Shown here: positions 10,501 to 23,754 of the stretch, one piece after another
Layout of the letters: the number at the start of each line of letters is the position of its first letter
Numbering within the stretch: the stretch's first letter is position 1
DNA from: Rhea pennata
Lineage: Eukaryota > Chordata > Aves > Rheiformes > Rheidae
DNA: 64,000 nt
NCBI RefSeq assembly: GCF_028389875.1
Contig: NC_084678.1
Location: 15,902,899-15,966,898, forward strand
Direction of reading: 5' to 3'
Notes under the pieces: generated by a model
The model's input: only the letters and a program-made list of their open reading frames with translations
What the model was told of the DNA's origin: nothing
Database searches by the model: none
Program-made: the position numbers and the translations under genes

Positions 10501-13500
10501 TAGTTGTACACAGATTTATATACCACTGGATTTTATTAGTTTATCTGCAAAGGTACTTACCACCATGACAAAGCAAAATTTTAAAAGGATTTTTCCCATC
10601 CAGGAAGTTCCTTTGAGTACTTCAGCTGGTGGTGATTCTTCATAATCAGATTCCAATTTCTTTAATTAGCCAATTGTGTGGGTACTGTAGATGACTCATC
10701 ATTGCACTGAACTTTATGTAAGTTTAAAATCTCTTTACTATATTATCAGTCAGCAGGATTGAACCTTGCTTGTTTTGTACAAGTAACTATATTATTTTTC
10801 ACACAGAAAAGTGGATGTTTGGGTAACTAAACTAGCATTGTTCCACTGATGCACTGTCTGTTCTTGACATAACATCCTGTGGTAAGGTTTCCTGTGTGTA
10901 TTGGATACAAAGCCTTTAGCAGGAATTACATCAAAGAGAATATGCTATTTTTAGATGGAGGTTTTGGGGGCACTTGCTTCTGAAAGCATATGGAGACCAG
11001 TTACCTAGAAACATAGAAAATACCATGAAAAGCAATAATACATGTCTGGAGTTTCAAACTGAGCACAATCGGCAAAAGCTGATAGTGTGTAGATCAGAAA
11101 ATACCATAGTCACTGACTTGAGGGAAAACATATCACGCTTCTACTGGGTAACTTTTCTTTGTCCCTTCTCAACCATCTTTTTGTGCTGTGATCCCAATTG
11201 CACGAGCAAATTCATTTTCAAGCTCCTTTACCATTATATAGCTGTTTATATATGCTTTCATAGCAGACACAGGCTCAGAAGAAGGCTACTTGGGTCGTCT
11301 TGAGTTCACAGCCCATTTATTTTTTTTAAGGAATCAAGTGGTTTTGCATTCTATATTTTTTGAGAACAGACAGTTGGGAAGCATCCTGGATGTGCTGAAT
11401 TAGTGGCAGACTATATTAGCATGACTGCTTTCCTGAGATGAAGTCCCAAGCTACTAACTATAAAGTTGGAGGTTCCCTTTTATACACTGTAGTTATGTCA
11501 GTAGTTTCTTCAACATGAGCTCTTCATTTTGAGAGGTCAACCCAGAGCTGGTTGACTTCCATATTTTCCCCAAACTGCTCTGGCTTACACTAGTACACAG
11601 GTACCCCAGTGACTCTTCCCTTTTCTGCTGCTTTGACAAAGGATAACTGGATGTGGCAACTGTGTGAAAACTGAAAGTCTTGAAAGGAAATTGATATGGA
11701 GTAAAGGTGTCCTGTTCGGAAGCAATTCCAACACAAACGCAGAACAACCATTCATTATCCTCTAAGTCACTAATCTGCAAGTAGGCCAAGACATGTTGCC
11801 TTGTCTGCTTTAGCTCCAGCTGTTGGTGCTCTTCCAGCAAGAAGCTCTATGTCATCAAGAACACAGGAAAAGAAGCAATAATATACGTCACCTTCCTCTC
11901 TTGAGCAATTCACTGATAATTCTTTGAAACAAGATGAAGTTCTATCTTTTTTTTTTCCTTTTTTTTTTTTCTTTCAATCCTCACATTGCACTCTTCCTCC
12001 AGGCTCTGAATTTCACTGCTTCTAGAATGGCCACATTTAAACTGGCCATGAATGGAGGGGATGAAATAAATACCAAAGAAACCTCATCAGGAGAAAATTA
12101 CTTGTGCTTGCAGTCATTGAGTGCAGGTGGGGGAGACTGATTCTCTCAGGCTGTGGTGATTACAAGGACTGCCAAGACTACAGTTGTGTTGTGCCTCACT
12201 AGGACTGTGCTTGCTGCTTAAACAGGAAAATCCAGTGCTATCAGCTTTTCACAGTTCCTATACCAGTCTTTCCCTTTAAGCTCTGCCAAACTATATTCCC
12301 TCTGAAAGGCTATTCAGCTTTGAGGCTGGTGGATTTTATAATACATAAATTGGCTCTTGTCCAGAAACACGAAGATTGGAATGTGTCTCTGAAAAGAATA
12401 TTTTGTCCACTTCTGATTGAAGTGTTGCTGCTTAGTATCTGCAGTTCTTCACTAGACTGCTCAGATTGTCTTTTATGTAAGTGTTTAATCTTGACTATAT
12501 AAGGCAAGTATATGCAGTTTATTCCTACTCTTCTGAGAAGTATGTTTAATATATGTAAAAAGTTATACCAGACCATGTGAGGGATGTTGTGATCAAGGTC
12601 AAACTTGGAATTATTTTTCTCCTTACAGAAATCTTTGTGTTTGTTTACTGTATGTAAGCCCATTATACGCTATAGTTAGAGTGAATTGCTATTTTTTACT
12701 CTTATCTTGACAAATTTCTATTGACTCTAGCAATCAGCTGTCACTTCTGTCATGGACATCGGTACAATGCAGTGGACTTGAATTTCAAATTCAATCCACC
12801 TGGACAGGGCTTTCTGTTAACCCCCAGCTTTGACCAGACTTTTCTGTTGAAATTGGTGTGAGCCTAACCACGAGATTTGCTGGAAACAGAATCAGTTCAA
12901 CAGGCAGTCATAAATATGATGATGTCTTAATGCTCTACATTGTATTATTTCTGAGATGCTATCTAACCCTACTCAGACCAAGTCTAAATGATATGATGGT
13001 TACAACACTGACACTACTCTTGATACCTTGTAGTCATAACCACCGAACTTCGATACAGCTTCATTACATAAGATGTTTATAGGTAATATGCAATTCAACT
13101 GATATGAAGCTTGACTCAAGCTCTTATTCTTTCAAGTACAAAGAAATACCAAGATTGCTTTAGAAAAGATGAAAAGTCTTGAAAGCAAAACAGTGTTGCG
13201 GTGAAATGTCTCCCCTGCCTTGGTAAATAAGCAATTACTCTGTGTTTTAATTCAAACTGCCTTTTCTGCAGTTTGGGAGGTGGTAGTGGAGTTGGTTGGA
13301 AACATTCCATTAAAATGGTCTTCTAGAAGGAGATGTTGTCTTATTAAAAAGGAAACTCTTCGGAGGGATGTGCTAATTTCAATGATAATTCCTTGGAGTT
13401 TTAGGAGGGAGTTTTGAAAGCTCTCTTTCACGCTCGCTGACATGCTATGGGATATGGCCCAAGATTACGTAGAGAATATTCATGTTCAGTCCCCTGCACT

Positions 13501-14061
13501 GCTGTTCGTCAACATTCTTCCTGTGTGCCCTCGCCTTTGTCCTGTACCCAAATGCAGTCCTCCTTTCTTCACTAGATCCAAAGCTGTGCAGTGCTGTTCC
13601 CCATTGATCACTGAAAGGACTGCTTCTATTAAAGATGCTTACATAGCTTGTTTTGCAAGTTGACTGTATATTCTACATGTGTACAGCACTTCCCATTCAA
13701 CCCAGCTGTTACAGCAGTATGGATAATAGAGAATTTGACCCTCAAACCTCTGGAAGGTCCCTTAAGCTTGACAATATCAAGGTGTGTTTCTAAGCTGGTC
13801 ACAGAACTTTGGTATGGAGCACAAAATATGTCAAAAAAGTGGAATACTTTTTTGTGTAGCCTAGACTATTAGCAATATCCAAACTAGTTAACTGCTGCAA
13901 AATAGACTTTTTTTCCACATCTCTTAAAAGCCTGTCTTTTGCATGATGCTGTTTATGTAGAGCTTCTTTCACCTATAAAAGACCACATACACTGGGCACT
14001 GCTTGTGATGCAGTCCAGAGGTTCATCTGCCTTTTATCATTTGTGAACAATCTCTTTCCAG

Positions 14062-14133
14062 AATCCTCAAGGGATCGGAGGTGAAACCGTTCTGCTACAC
14101 TTGGCCACTGCTGTCAGAGGAATGGGAGATGAA
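14062..14133 (+). other. Candidate alternative or orphan exon
   Basis: A strong acceptor (CAATCTCTTTCCAG) precedes 72 bp that are GC-richer than their surroundings and are followed by a strong donor (GTAAGA). Two frames are open. In frame 0 all 24 codons are open (ending ATAVRGMGDE). In the frame that fits a phase-2 upstream donor, the peptide begins ILKGSEVKP and ends in TAA at 14135-14137. That phase matches the donor of the ARFGAP1 exon at 4697-4773, so it could be an alternative last exon of ARFGAP1. No canonical AATAAA was seen within the next several hundred bases. Whether it is used is unknown. Confidence 0.3.
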
Positions 14134-17100
14134 GTAAGAAAACTGTAGGTGATGCGTTAAGGTGAAGTGTGTTTGAATATCAGTGCAACTGGGAAATAAT
14201 CGTGCTGTGAATAGCCTCCTTATGGCAGTAGCTTAGAACTAGTGAATTTTCTCTGGGTCATTTTCTATTTGCATTTGTAATCTTAACGCTAGCGAGGCTC
14301 CATAGAGTGCATTCCTTGGACTGAAACATCTTCATATCAAGTGCATACCATCTTACTTTGCACAGGTTGAGATAAAGGACTGCAGCAATGTACAAGCTGT
14401 CACAGAAGATGCCCTTTTTTGGGAGCTTGAAATCAGAGTTAACGATTGCTGGTTGAATAGTCTCACTTCTCCATCCTTCCTCTAGAGGGAATTATTTTAC
14501 TGTATATAGCTTAAATGAAGGTTTGAATAGCTGGATGCAGGGTTAGAAACTTGCTTCTGCTTGTGTATCTGCTTATCCATGGTACCATCCTGTCCTCTGC
14601 CTTTGACTTACATGCTGTGTTAAGCTTGTGTGATGTGAATTCCCTGTCCTCAATCACACACACTTACACCTTTGGTTTTACTACTTATGTTGTGATTTTG
14701 GCTCTCCTGTCTCTCTGGCTCAATGTACTCAGCTGCATAAAGCCTGTTTCAAGTTTAGGTAATAACAGGTATCCAGGCTGTTTTGTTAACCCCTGTTAAC
14801 ATAGGTCCTTTGCTGTTAAAACACTGCAACAGCCCTTTTTCATGACAAGGAGGTACTAGGCTTTTGTGACAGAGAACCGGGGACAGAGCTTTCCTCTCCG
14901 TTGCTTCTGATACAGGCCTGCTGTAGCAGTAGTAGTAGCAGCTGACAGTTCTTTTACATGAGATGTGATAGGATCACTCTTAGCCTGCAGTGCAACACAG
15001 TTCCTGCTGCTTCCTCAGCATTAAGGCTGCCTTTAATAGCTGTAAGACTGTTCCCTTAGCTACGTTTCCCTGAGCACTGTTGATTGAGAGATGCTCGTGC
15101 AAGATGGCTCTAGTATTGCTGATCTGATATGTTAAATGCTCTTCTACTGTTGCACAGTATGGAGGCATGTGCTGGGAGCTGGCTTCCAGTATTTGTTATT
15201 CTGGGGCAGGCATCAATGAGTTAAATGGTGCCTAGCCTGGGAGTGGATTGTGAGCTTCATATCCAAATACAAACTTCCTTCAGAAAGCAGCAGGGAGAGC
15301 TTGACTTCCAAACAATGCCCTGCCTTCTACTGCCCGGCCCTGCTGGCAGGACTCCAGGCTAGGTTAAACACACCTTGCTCAGGACAAAGAATTACCCCTA
15401 GGGAAAATGGTCTCTGGCAAGAAAAGCTTGCTGCTAGCTGGTGTGGGGCACTCTTTCATGCTGAAGAGGAAGCCCAGGCCTGACAAAATCAGGGATTTTA
15501 TTGTGTTGATGTTGGCTGTGAACTGCTTTTTTTGCTAAGCTGAATCAAAATCAGTTGTGGGAGTGGGGGAAGGGATGGCTGACGGCCAGCTGCTGGTATT
15601 GCATGTGCCAGCTTGGAGCAGGAAAAAAGCTTAATCTCAGGATGCTGCCAGGCTCGCTGCATGGAATATTTCTGCAGTTCTCTGCCTGCCTGCTCTGCAT
15701 GCAAACCCTGGCCTGCCATGTGGAGGATGAAGTTTAGGTAAAGAACTAAGGCAAACTTTGCACTCAATATCAAAGATGACTTTGACAGATTATGGTGTCC
15801 TCTGTGCTCATTTCTGCTGTACTGCTGCATAAAAGAAATACTTTACAAGCAGTTTCCCCCCCTTTTGACAACTTATAAATGTATAATTTAAAAACAAGCT
15901 CTAATTCCCTCCTTTGCTTTCTTCAGCCCTGCTTGAAACAAGTATCAGCGGATGTTAAAACTTCTGCTTGATGTTGTAACAATGCGGGGAGTTAAAAAAC
16001 AAGAGATCTTGCTGTAGCCAGAGGCCCCTCTATCTTTTCTGAACACTTAATGAGACAAACTACTTTCTAGTCTATTGAAACAGAGAAAAATCAGACACTT
16101 CAGTTCCTCTGGAGAGGAAACCTAGATGAAATGACTCTGTGGTCGTGTATGCATATTCACTGTAGCCTTGGACTCCTAAACTGTACTGCCTATGAATAAC
16201 ACCTTTCATCTGTGGATCTAGCTGATAACTAATTAAGTCTAACTAATCCCTGCATATATGGGAAGTGGGGAAGACACATCCAGGGATCGTTTTTCCCAGT
16301 CCTGAAATGCTGCCATCTCTGGGGTAGAGTTTAACAGCAGCTTGCTGGGTACGTACCCTCCAGTGCCACGTGTCAAAACTGTAAAGGACACTCCTGAGGT
16401 TAAGTAAGATCTCTGTGCTGTGAGCATGGGGCATGTTTGGCTTTGATTTGACATTCATTTTCTCTTTAATTAATGAGATACTTGGGGCTCCTTCCTTCCC
16501 CTTTCTCCATTCCAAGTGCCATGTGTAAATGCATAAAATCATGACATTTAAACTAGTATGCTAACAGAGACCGAAAGTTCTTTCAGGCCTGGATCCTTTC
16601 TATTATGTGGCTAATAGCAGAAGCCAGGGAAAAAGGATAAGAAACAGTGAGTAACCTTTTCACTAACATTCTTTCAGCTTCCAGACATCAAGAATCAGAG
16701 ATTTCCCCAAATGGAAGCAGCGTATGGATTATTGTGTTCAGTAGCTAGACTTCTCCTCTATGAATTTACATAATCCATTTGTGAATTCATTTAGATTTTG
16801 AGCCTTAATATCTTGTGGTGATAAATCACACAATTCAATTTTATATTAGTAAAGGGGAAAAACCTGTAGTTTGTTTCAAGCCTGCTCGCTCATTTTATGG
16901 GCTCTGCCCTGGTTCTTCTGTTGAGAGAATGCCTATTACATAGTCACCTTTTCTGTAACAGGTGTGACTTTTATAATGACTCTTTCCTCTCCTGACAAGT
17001 TCTAGTCTATTTGTCTGTCCCTCGTCCATATAGATGTTTCAGGTCTCTGATCATCCTCAGTTTCTCTTGGGATGCTCTTTCCAGTTGTGTCTCCTTGTCT

Positions 17101-19562
17101 TTTTGGATGAAGAATCAGAACTGCATGGTGCTTTCAACCTCTGGAGATGCAATGGATCATTGAAGAGGAGTCATGGTGGTTTCTGTTTTTCCTCTCAAGG
17201 AAGAACAAAAGCCAAGAGTTCCTCTTTAGCTGTCTCCAGTAGTGGGAGACAGGCAGGACAGCTCCCTGAGTATCCGTGATCCTCAGCAGACCTAGGCATC
17301 TCTAGCTTTATTGGGAGCTGGAGCACTGTGCCTTCCCTCTGCTTACCAGTCAAGTACTCTCAGGAATTGATTAGGAGAGAGAGTATGTTTTAGTAGCTTC
17401 ACTTCTTTGTTTTTGTGACTTAGGTAAGACCATTGATGTCTAGCTTAAATGGTACATTTTACAAGGTTATTTATAGAAGCAATAAGCTTTTTTCCCCACC
17501 TGTTTTTTCATGAACAAAGTTGGCAAGAACTGCAATCCTTTACATTGTTACTATAACAGCAAAATATTCACTCTCAGCCTTGGAGCTATACTTGAAATAG
17601 TCTTTTGTGTTATTTTTTTTTTTCAGGAAGGCATATAAAATCTGATGAATAAAACACCAGCAGTTTCTCATTAGTTGAAGTGAAGAATACCAGACCCAAG
17701 AGGAAAGCAAAGGGGGAATCCTGGTCACTTCTGCACTTCCACACTGATAGCACACGATTATGGTACAGATCAGAGAAATGGCATAAATGAGAACTAACTT
17801 GGGAGTTTAATAAGATGGCTGGTGAGTCCTCTCAATCCTTTGTGCTTGTAATGATATAGTGTTAGCCTTACACCTTTCTGGTGTATGCTATTGTTTCTAC
17901 CATAAAAAGCATCCCACTGTGCACAGTGGATGTGGGAAAGCCAGCTGGCTACAGGTACTGTTGCTGGTCAAACTATAAACTAGCTAAGGGCCGGGAGAAA
18001 AGAAGCGAACTGTGATAGCTCCATGGGTTGGATGGCTCTGGGTGCTGAAGAATGAGAGCTGAGCTTGAGCTTTGATGTCCTGAGGTTGAATACAGGTTTA
18101 GCTGAGCAACATGCTGTCACCTGTGTGTGTAGGCAAGGTGTAGGGAGCTGGCTACACTACTCACATGCTGTGATGAGTGGAAGTGATGGGATAAGCAATT
18201 CTGAGGAAACTTTCCACAACAATATACAATCACACCATAGCATCATGTTACCAATGAAGGATGTCCCAGTGCTGGGCAGTGGCAAGCTATGCCCTGCCTT
18301 AAGAGCACTTTAAAGGTTCTTTCCCTGAGATTAGAATAGATGCATCAGCAATGTTGAAGTGGATCCCTTCAGGAGACAGCCTGAAAGCTGCCCTACGGCT
18401 GGGGAAAGGGCAGTCAGCTAAGCCTGCCTATGTGCACAAGGGGAGCCTGTTTTCCTAGGTTGATGATGTGGCATGATGAGCAAGACAAGCAGAGCCAGGA
18501 CGCTCTGTGAGGTGCCTGGATAGAAGAAGCCTTGTTGATACAGTCTATTGCTGCAGTTCTTTGCACAGCCAGACTGCAGCAGCTGTTTGACTTGGACTTG
18601 ACACTGACTGTCTTCAAATTTGTTCAGTCTGCTAGCTGCATTTCTATTGCTCCCTCTTGGCCAAAGAGGGCCACCAGAGGTGCTGGCTGGAGGAAAAACG
18701 TGCTGCAGGGGTTCCTTTACCCTGTGTCAGTTCCTTCTTGCTGAGCTTCTGTCTCTGCATGTACAGAAATGTTTTCTCCTACGTTCTTCCCCTGTGCTCA
18801 GAATAAGGTGAGTGCTTGGGTCAGCTGGAGATGGATGATGCCTGTCAACATCTTTCCATATGCACTCCCCAAATGTTTGCACAGGAATAATGAAATTCCT
18901 CTCAGTGTCAGATGCCTGTCTCTCTCCAGGCAGATAGTAGTACTCTCTGGAGGAAGGCCACTGCTTGCATTCCAAACGATGGAAAGGATATAGGCCTGGT
19001 GGAATAAATTTTTTTGCAAACCTGTGAAAGCCTGATGTAGGGCTCCTCTGTAGGGGAGAAAACCTAGAGGATATTTTTGGAACTCAACAGAATGAGCAGC
19101 CATCCAAGCAGGGCGGAAGAGAATGCAACTGGGCCCTCAGCCTTCTGCCAGGGAGCATGTGGAGCTGGTGTTGGGAAGGCAGCTTTCCAAAGGGAAGGTC
19201 CAGCAGTGTTTGCACCCCTCAGCAAAGTGATTTTGCAAACTCTACTCTGAGGAAAAAGCTGCATGAAATGTAGTTGTTATAAAGATGTGCCTTAGCACCT
19301 ACAGAACAGCAGGCTTGCGAGAGTTAAGTCTCTCCTGGCACAATGTGAAAATCCCCATCTGGGTTGGCAAGAATTAGCAGTGTCTGTCAGTGACCTTATC
19401 AACAGCCAGGTATTACTGGCCCCTGCATCCCAACCCCCTCCAAAGATAGGGGCCTATCTTCTTCTCTGAAGTCTTTTCATCATCCGCATTATAGGAATCA
19501 AACTGCCATCTTAAATCTCACTTCTTATGACTTGGTGACAAAAAGAGTGAAAGAGTGTTGCA

Positions 19563-19566
<4 letters not shown>

Positions 19567-19598
<32 letters not shown>
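19567..19598. repeat. Poly-T tract (32 T)
   Basis: Uninterrupted T run in the intergenic region. It could be the poly(A) end of an old minus-strand retrocopy, but no recognisable retrocopy body lies next to it. Confidence 0.95.
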
Positions 19599-19599
<1 letters not shown>

Positions 19600-20659
19600 A
19601 TGGAGAGGTCAGGAAAGGTAAGGAAGATGTTAGGGGAGTGGAATGGACAGTTCAGGGTCAGCTCAGCCATGACAGGAGGCATTCTGTAAAAGCTGGTCCT
19701 TCTCTGTTCACATGCCATCCAATAACCACAGACGGCGAGTAGTAATTTAAGACACGGAGCTCATTTGGGAGAGCCAAGAACATGTGGTTCCACATGCCAG
19801 CTCACTGCTCTTTCAGTGCAGAAGGCACACAGCTCTCTCTTTGATTTCAGATCTTGGCCCTCACTGCAGCATATAAGGCTTCTTGAAATGCTAACCCGAA
19901 CTTGTTTGATTTAGCAGTATTATGGTATAGGGGGAATATAAGCCTGGAAGGATTTGCTTGTGTGAGTGCAGCCCCCTGCCCTCAAGGACACTGAGTCACA
20001 GAGTATCTGCTGCAAACAGATCAGGCTCTGTTTTAAAACCAGCTCGGCTGTGTGCTTCTGCTAGCGCTGTAGAGGATCGTGCCAGAGCCTCCTGCCTCTC
20101 GGGTGGTCAGCAACCTCCTTCCTAGACTAATTTTTTATAGGCCCATTGGTCTTGTGTTAGCATGTTCCTTACCTTAGATTTCTTCTTCTTTTGGGCTCTA
20201 TATCCTTCAGGTATTTTAAAGAGGAAATTAGATGGCATTTAGTGATAGAGAAGGTGAGATGGAACAATTGCTGGACGCTGCCTATTAAGCAGAGCTGGGA
20301 ATACAGCCTGCCTCTGCTCAGTGCTCTGCCTACTACCGGGGAGCCTGAAGACAGAGTTACTGTTCTGCTTAACAAACTGACAGCCGAGTCTCATTTGTGT
20401 TAAAATTCCTTTGTACAGTGCTTTGGCATTGCTGTTGTTATACCAACGTAAGAGAGTTTTAGGGTAAATAAACTCCTTGTTTCCTTTAATAACCAGCAGG
20501 GATTCCTGCTAGCCCAGGAAACAATACGGCAAATTGTGTTAGTAACACAAGACTGAAACCACAGGAGGAAAGGAAGGTGGTTTGAGGCCGGATGCAGATT
20601 CCCTTGTTCAGCTGGGTTATTCCTAACTCCATAGACCGCTTACTTCCTTCACGTGTTAA

Positions 20660-20701
20660 ATTTTTATTTATTCATTTATTTTTATTTATTTTTATTTTTA
20701 A
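20660..20701. repeat. TTTA-type low-complexity tract
   Basis: Imperfect tetranucleotide repeats of TTTA with ATTT variants. Confidence 0.8.
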
Positions 20702-23394
20702 GAGAAAGGTGTTACTTAGCAGGGCAGAGTATCAAAATCTGAGCTTTGGTGAAACAAAGCTGTGCAACTCTGAGACATGATGAAATGTATTTTAGCTGAA
20801 GCCAGATTCCCAGAGAGGATTAGACCTCACTGAATAACTGCTATAGGGGACACCTGGACTCAAGTGGTTTCTCAGTGCCCTTCCTCAGACTATCCTCCCT
20901 TGCTTGCTTGTCCCTCACTGAGGAGTAAAATAAGAGATCACTCATTATTGATAAAGTCATAGCTTTTGTTTATTAATAAAATGAGAATTTTATGGGTTCA
21001 CCTTAATAATTCACTAGCCCCATAGGATATAGCAAAGATCATGCAAACGAACCAGAGTCCCTATTCCTCATCCTCTATTACTCTGTAGCAGTGAGTGCTG
21101 CAGAGTAATCCTAACTGGTGGCTGCTGGGGAGTTTTCACCAGGCACTAACCCAAAGTTGGCTCTAAGGCACTGTTAACTTGATGAGAGCAGTACAAATGG
21201 ACTAAGAAGCAGCTTTCCTGGTTGACCATCCCTTCTCTGTTGTGCTGTATTCTCTGCTCTAATCAGAGACTACTCCTCTTTTTCATGTTCATCAGCCTTC
21301 ATACAGACTTGGGATATTGGCTAACTAGCTCCTGGCTGATGAACTGCTGCTAAGGCTGATGATTAAACACAGTATCTAGTTTACTGCTGCTTTATTAGGC
21401 TTCTAATTGAAGCAAAGAACCTTCTTAGCTAATATGATTTCCTTCCCTTCCCTGAACCCCATCTTCTCTGTGTTGTGTTTTGTTAGAGTTTTCTCCCCTC
21501 CTTTGCATCTCTGGGTTTTGGTACTCTTTACCAGCCTGTATTTTTTCACTCTGAATTTAACTAATAAGAATATAATTACATATGCATACAATGGCAACAG
21601 TAGATATTATTAACCAGCTTCATATCGTAGTTCCTCTGCCTATTTCATTACTGAACATTATCACTTCCAGGCTGGCCTGTAAAAAACATGTCTTGAATAA
21701 TAGAAATGGTTAATGGTAGCTGAGTAAGGTGTCAGATTTTAACACCCAAAGCTAGGAGCATCATACAGGCGAACAGTTTGGCAGCAGCAAAGTCCCAAAT
21801 TCATCAGTGCCAGGTCTTGCTAATTAGGTCCTGGTGCTGCATGTATTTGGTATCAGTGAGCACAAATTTAGTGGTAGTAAGTCTTCACAAGACCCAGATC
21901 TACAGTTGTATTTAAGCCTCTAACTTCTATTTTAGGATACAGCTCCTGTGGATTTTGTGAGGCTGCAGTAGAAGTTAGATGGTAAGTGAAAAGTGCAAAT
22001 GAAGGAAATGAAGGATGAAGGAATATTGCGTATCAATATTTGAATAATTGCATTATTTTTATTGTGTATATACTTCCTGTGTCAGTGTGAACTCTACTAA
22101 GTTCTGACTCTGGGCGTAGGTCATTTGAAAGGCTTAGGACTGTACTGAAGGTCTAAAGCTGGGCTGTTAAGTACTGCAGAACTAGACAGTGGAAAACCAT
22201 GTATCTGCTAACAGCTGAAGTTAGTAGGAGACTTGGGATGGTATGGTGAAAGCTGTACTTGACCTTAAGATTCCTTCTTGAGTACTTAAAAGATACTTGG
22301 TAAATTCTGTGGTTTTGTTTTGGTTATGCTAAATCTCTCTGATGCCAGCTCTGTGCACAAAACTGACTCGGGACTTGCAACCTGCCGAACTGCTAGGAAC
22401 TGTGCTCAGGTTTTAAGCCTTCCCTAGCTGCAAAGCAGTTGATTTCAGTGATACTGGTTAATTTGAGAACAGAAGCCTCAATGGGTTTGATTGCTGGCTC
22501 TGAGCGGAGAATTATGTCTTTATGCAGTGAAAGAGCTGCTGATACGCAGTCTGGCCATACTCCAGTGGCCTTTCCAGTACAAACACAGATGACTGAATCA
22601 ACAGTGAAGCTCTCACCTGTGCTAGCTAACCTGAAATAACAGCAACTTTTATTCCTGCATTCAGGGGCATCCTCTGAATCAGGCTTCTGCACCATTTGCA
22701 TGGTACCTGTGTGCCTTAACAGCTGCATTGCTGCATGCCGATTTTACGTATAGACTGATTGACTTTGTTTCCTGCCAGAGACATGGCTAAAGCACCTATC
22801 TGGATGCTGGTACAGTTTGGATCTTTATTTTCTGTTGGGAATGATAGGATAAGGCTTTAGATTTCTAGGGAGAAGAGGGTCTCTACCAGGCAGGCTTTTT
22901 CTGCAGGTAGTAGGGATGTAGGTTGGCTCTAGATTCTTTTCTCCTACAACCTATGCTCTTCCATCTGACTTCTGTGGGAGTTGTTAAAATGAGAAAGAGG
23001 CCAAGCAGTTCTGAGCCCATTTTTTAGCAAGTATTGGCCATGGTGTTAGATGCAGCCCACTCTGGGAAGAAGGCTATTAGGGAAGAGGTGGGAGCCAGTC
23101 CCCAAGTCAACACTGTGCATGAGAAAAGGCACTTCTTGAAACCTTTGTGGGAAAGTAACAGCATGAGGGACATGTTGGCTTTGTCCATGTTGCCGCTAAT
23201 CGAACCACTCAACTAACTGTTTCCACAGAGCTTACTGGAGTCATGTCTCATTTGCACGCAGCAAGCAGAAAGGATACCATCTCCAGCTTGCTGAAAACCC
23301 AGCTTTGCCACCCTGCAGGAGCTGAGAGGGGGCCTAGGAGACCTGAGGGTAGTGGGAGCTCTCCCTCCCCTAGGAAGAAATTGTAGGCTTTCAG

Positions 23395-23668
23395 CAGAAG
23401 CCTTGCTGGAGATGTGCCTGTGAGAAACCAGCAAAGCCAGGATCAGATTGCAGCAGGCTCCTCCTCCAGACAACAGAAGGGAAAGGAGAGGCAGGGAGCC
23501 CGGAGCCAGCAACTTCACACTGCCTACCTGCACCTTGCCAGCCGGGCAGAGGGACCGAGGTGGGGGCGAGCATCTTTGAAACCTGCATCCCCTGGAGTGT
23601 GCCAAGTCTCCCAGCACTCCCTGCTACCCAAAGCACATCTTCCCACCACCATCTGCTTCCAGCCTGGC
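23395..23668 (+). promoter_or_regulatory. Probable 5' UTR / promoter region of the DEPTOR paralogue
   Basis: This is the GC-richest stretch in the area and lies directly upstream of the chosen start codon. CpG density is moderate, so it is not a classical CpG island. The frame of the start codon stays open upstream to another ATG at 23414, so part of this segment may be coding. No TATA box is evident. The transcription start is an inference. Confidence 0.4.
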
Positions 23669-23754
23669 ATGGAGAGCCTGAGCAACAGCCTGAAGAAGAA
23701 AGCAACAGAGAGGCACCACAGGGCAGAAGTGATGATTGCTGGAGAACAACTGAG
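23669..23754 (+). CDS. DEPTOR-like: DEPTOR-like exon 1 (N-terminus, 28.7 codons)
   Basis: The ATG at 23669 has G at -3 and G at +4. The exon encodes [20 protein letters not shown], then VMIAGEQL and AG of an Arg codon before donor GTAGGA. The end matches the human GEQLR sequence just before DEP1. An in-frame ATG at 23414 would add 85 residues. I prefer 23669 because it gives a length close to the family. Confidence 0.87.

Larger units (their letters stand above)
6231..23394. other. Intergenic region between ARFGAP1 and the DEPTOR paralogue
   Basis: About 17 kb with no supported gene. Composition rises from AT-rich (6-14 kb) to mixed and more GC-rich near 23 kb. It contains simple T-G tracts (7449-7476, 8251-8272), a 26-bp tandem duplication (7531-7580), a candidate orphan exon (14062-14133), a 32-T run (19567-19598) and a TTTA-type low-complexity patch (20660-20701). 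All open frames here are short, AT-driven and lack splice or start support. The end of ARFGAP1 transcription may reach into the first few kb. Confidence 0.7.

Noticed and set aside
12724-12860. Acceptor (TTGACTCTAG) and GTGTGA donor suggesting an exon in the intergenic region
   Set aside because: Stops interrupt the segment and the donor is poor.
18652-18685. Near-palindrome CCCTCTTGGCCAAAGAGGG followed by a CCACCAGAGGTG CTCF-like core
   Set aside because: One mismatch in the palindrome and two in the CTCF core; too weak to list as a site.
23213-23617. 134-residue minus-strand frame opposite DEPTOR-like exon 1
   Set aside because: It is a shadow of the GC-rich 5' region, with Leu/Ser/Pro-rich composition and no domain or splice support.
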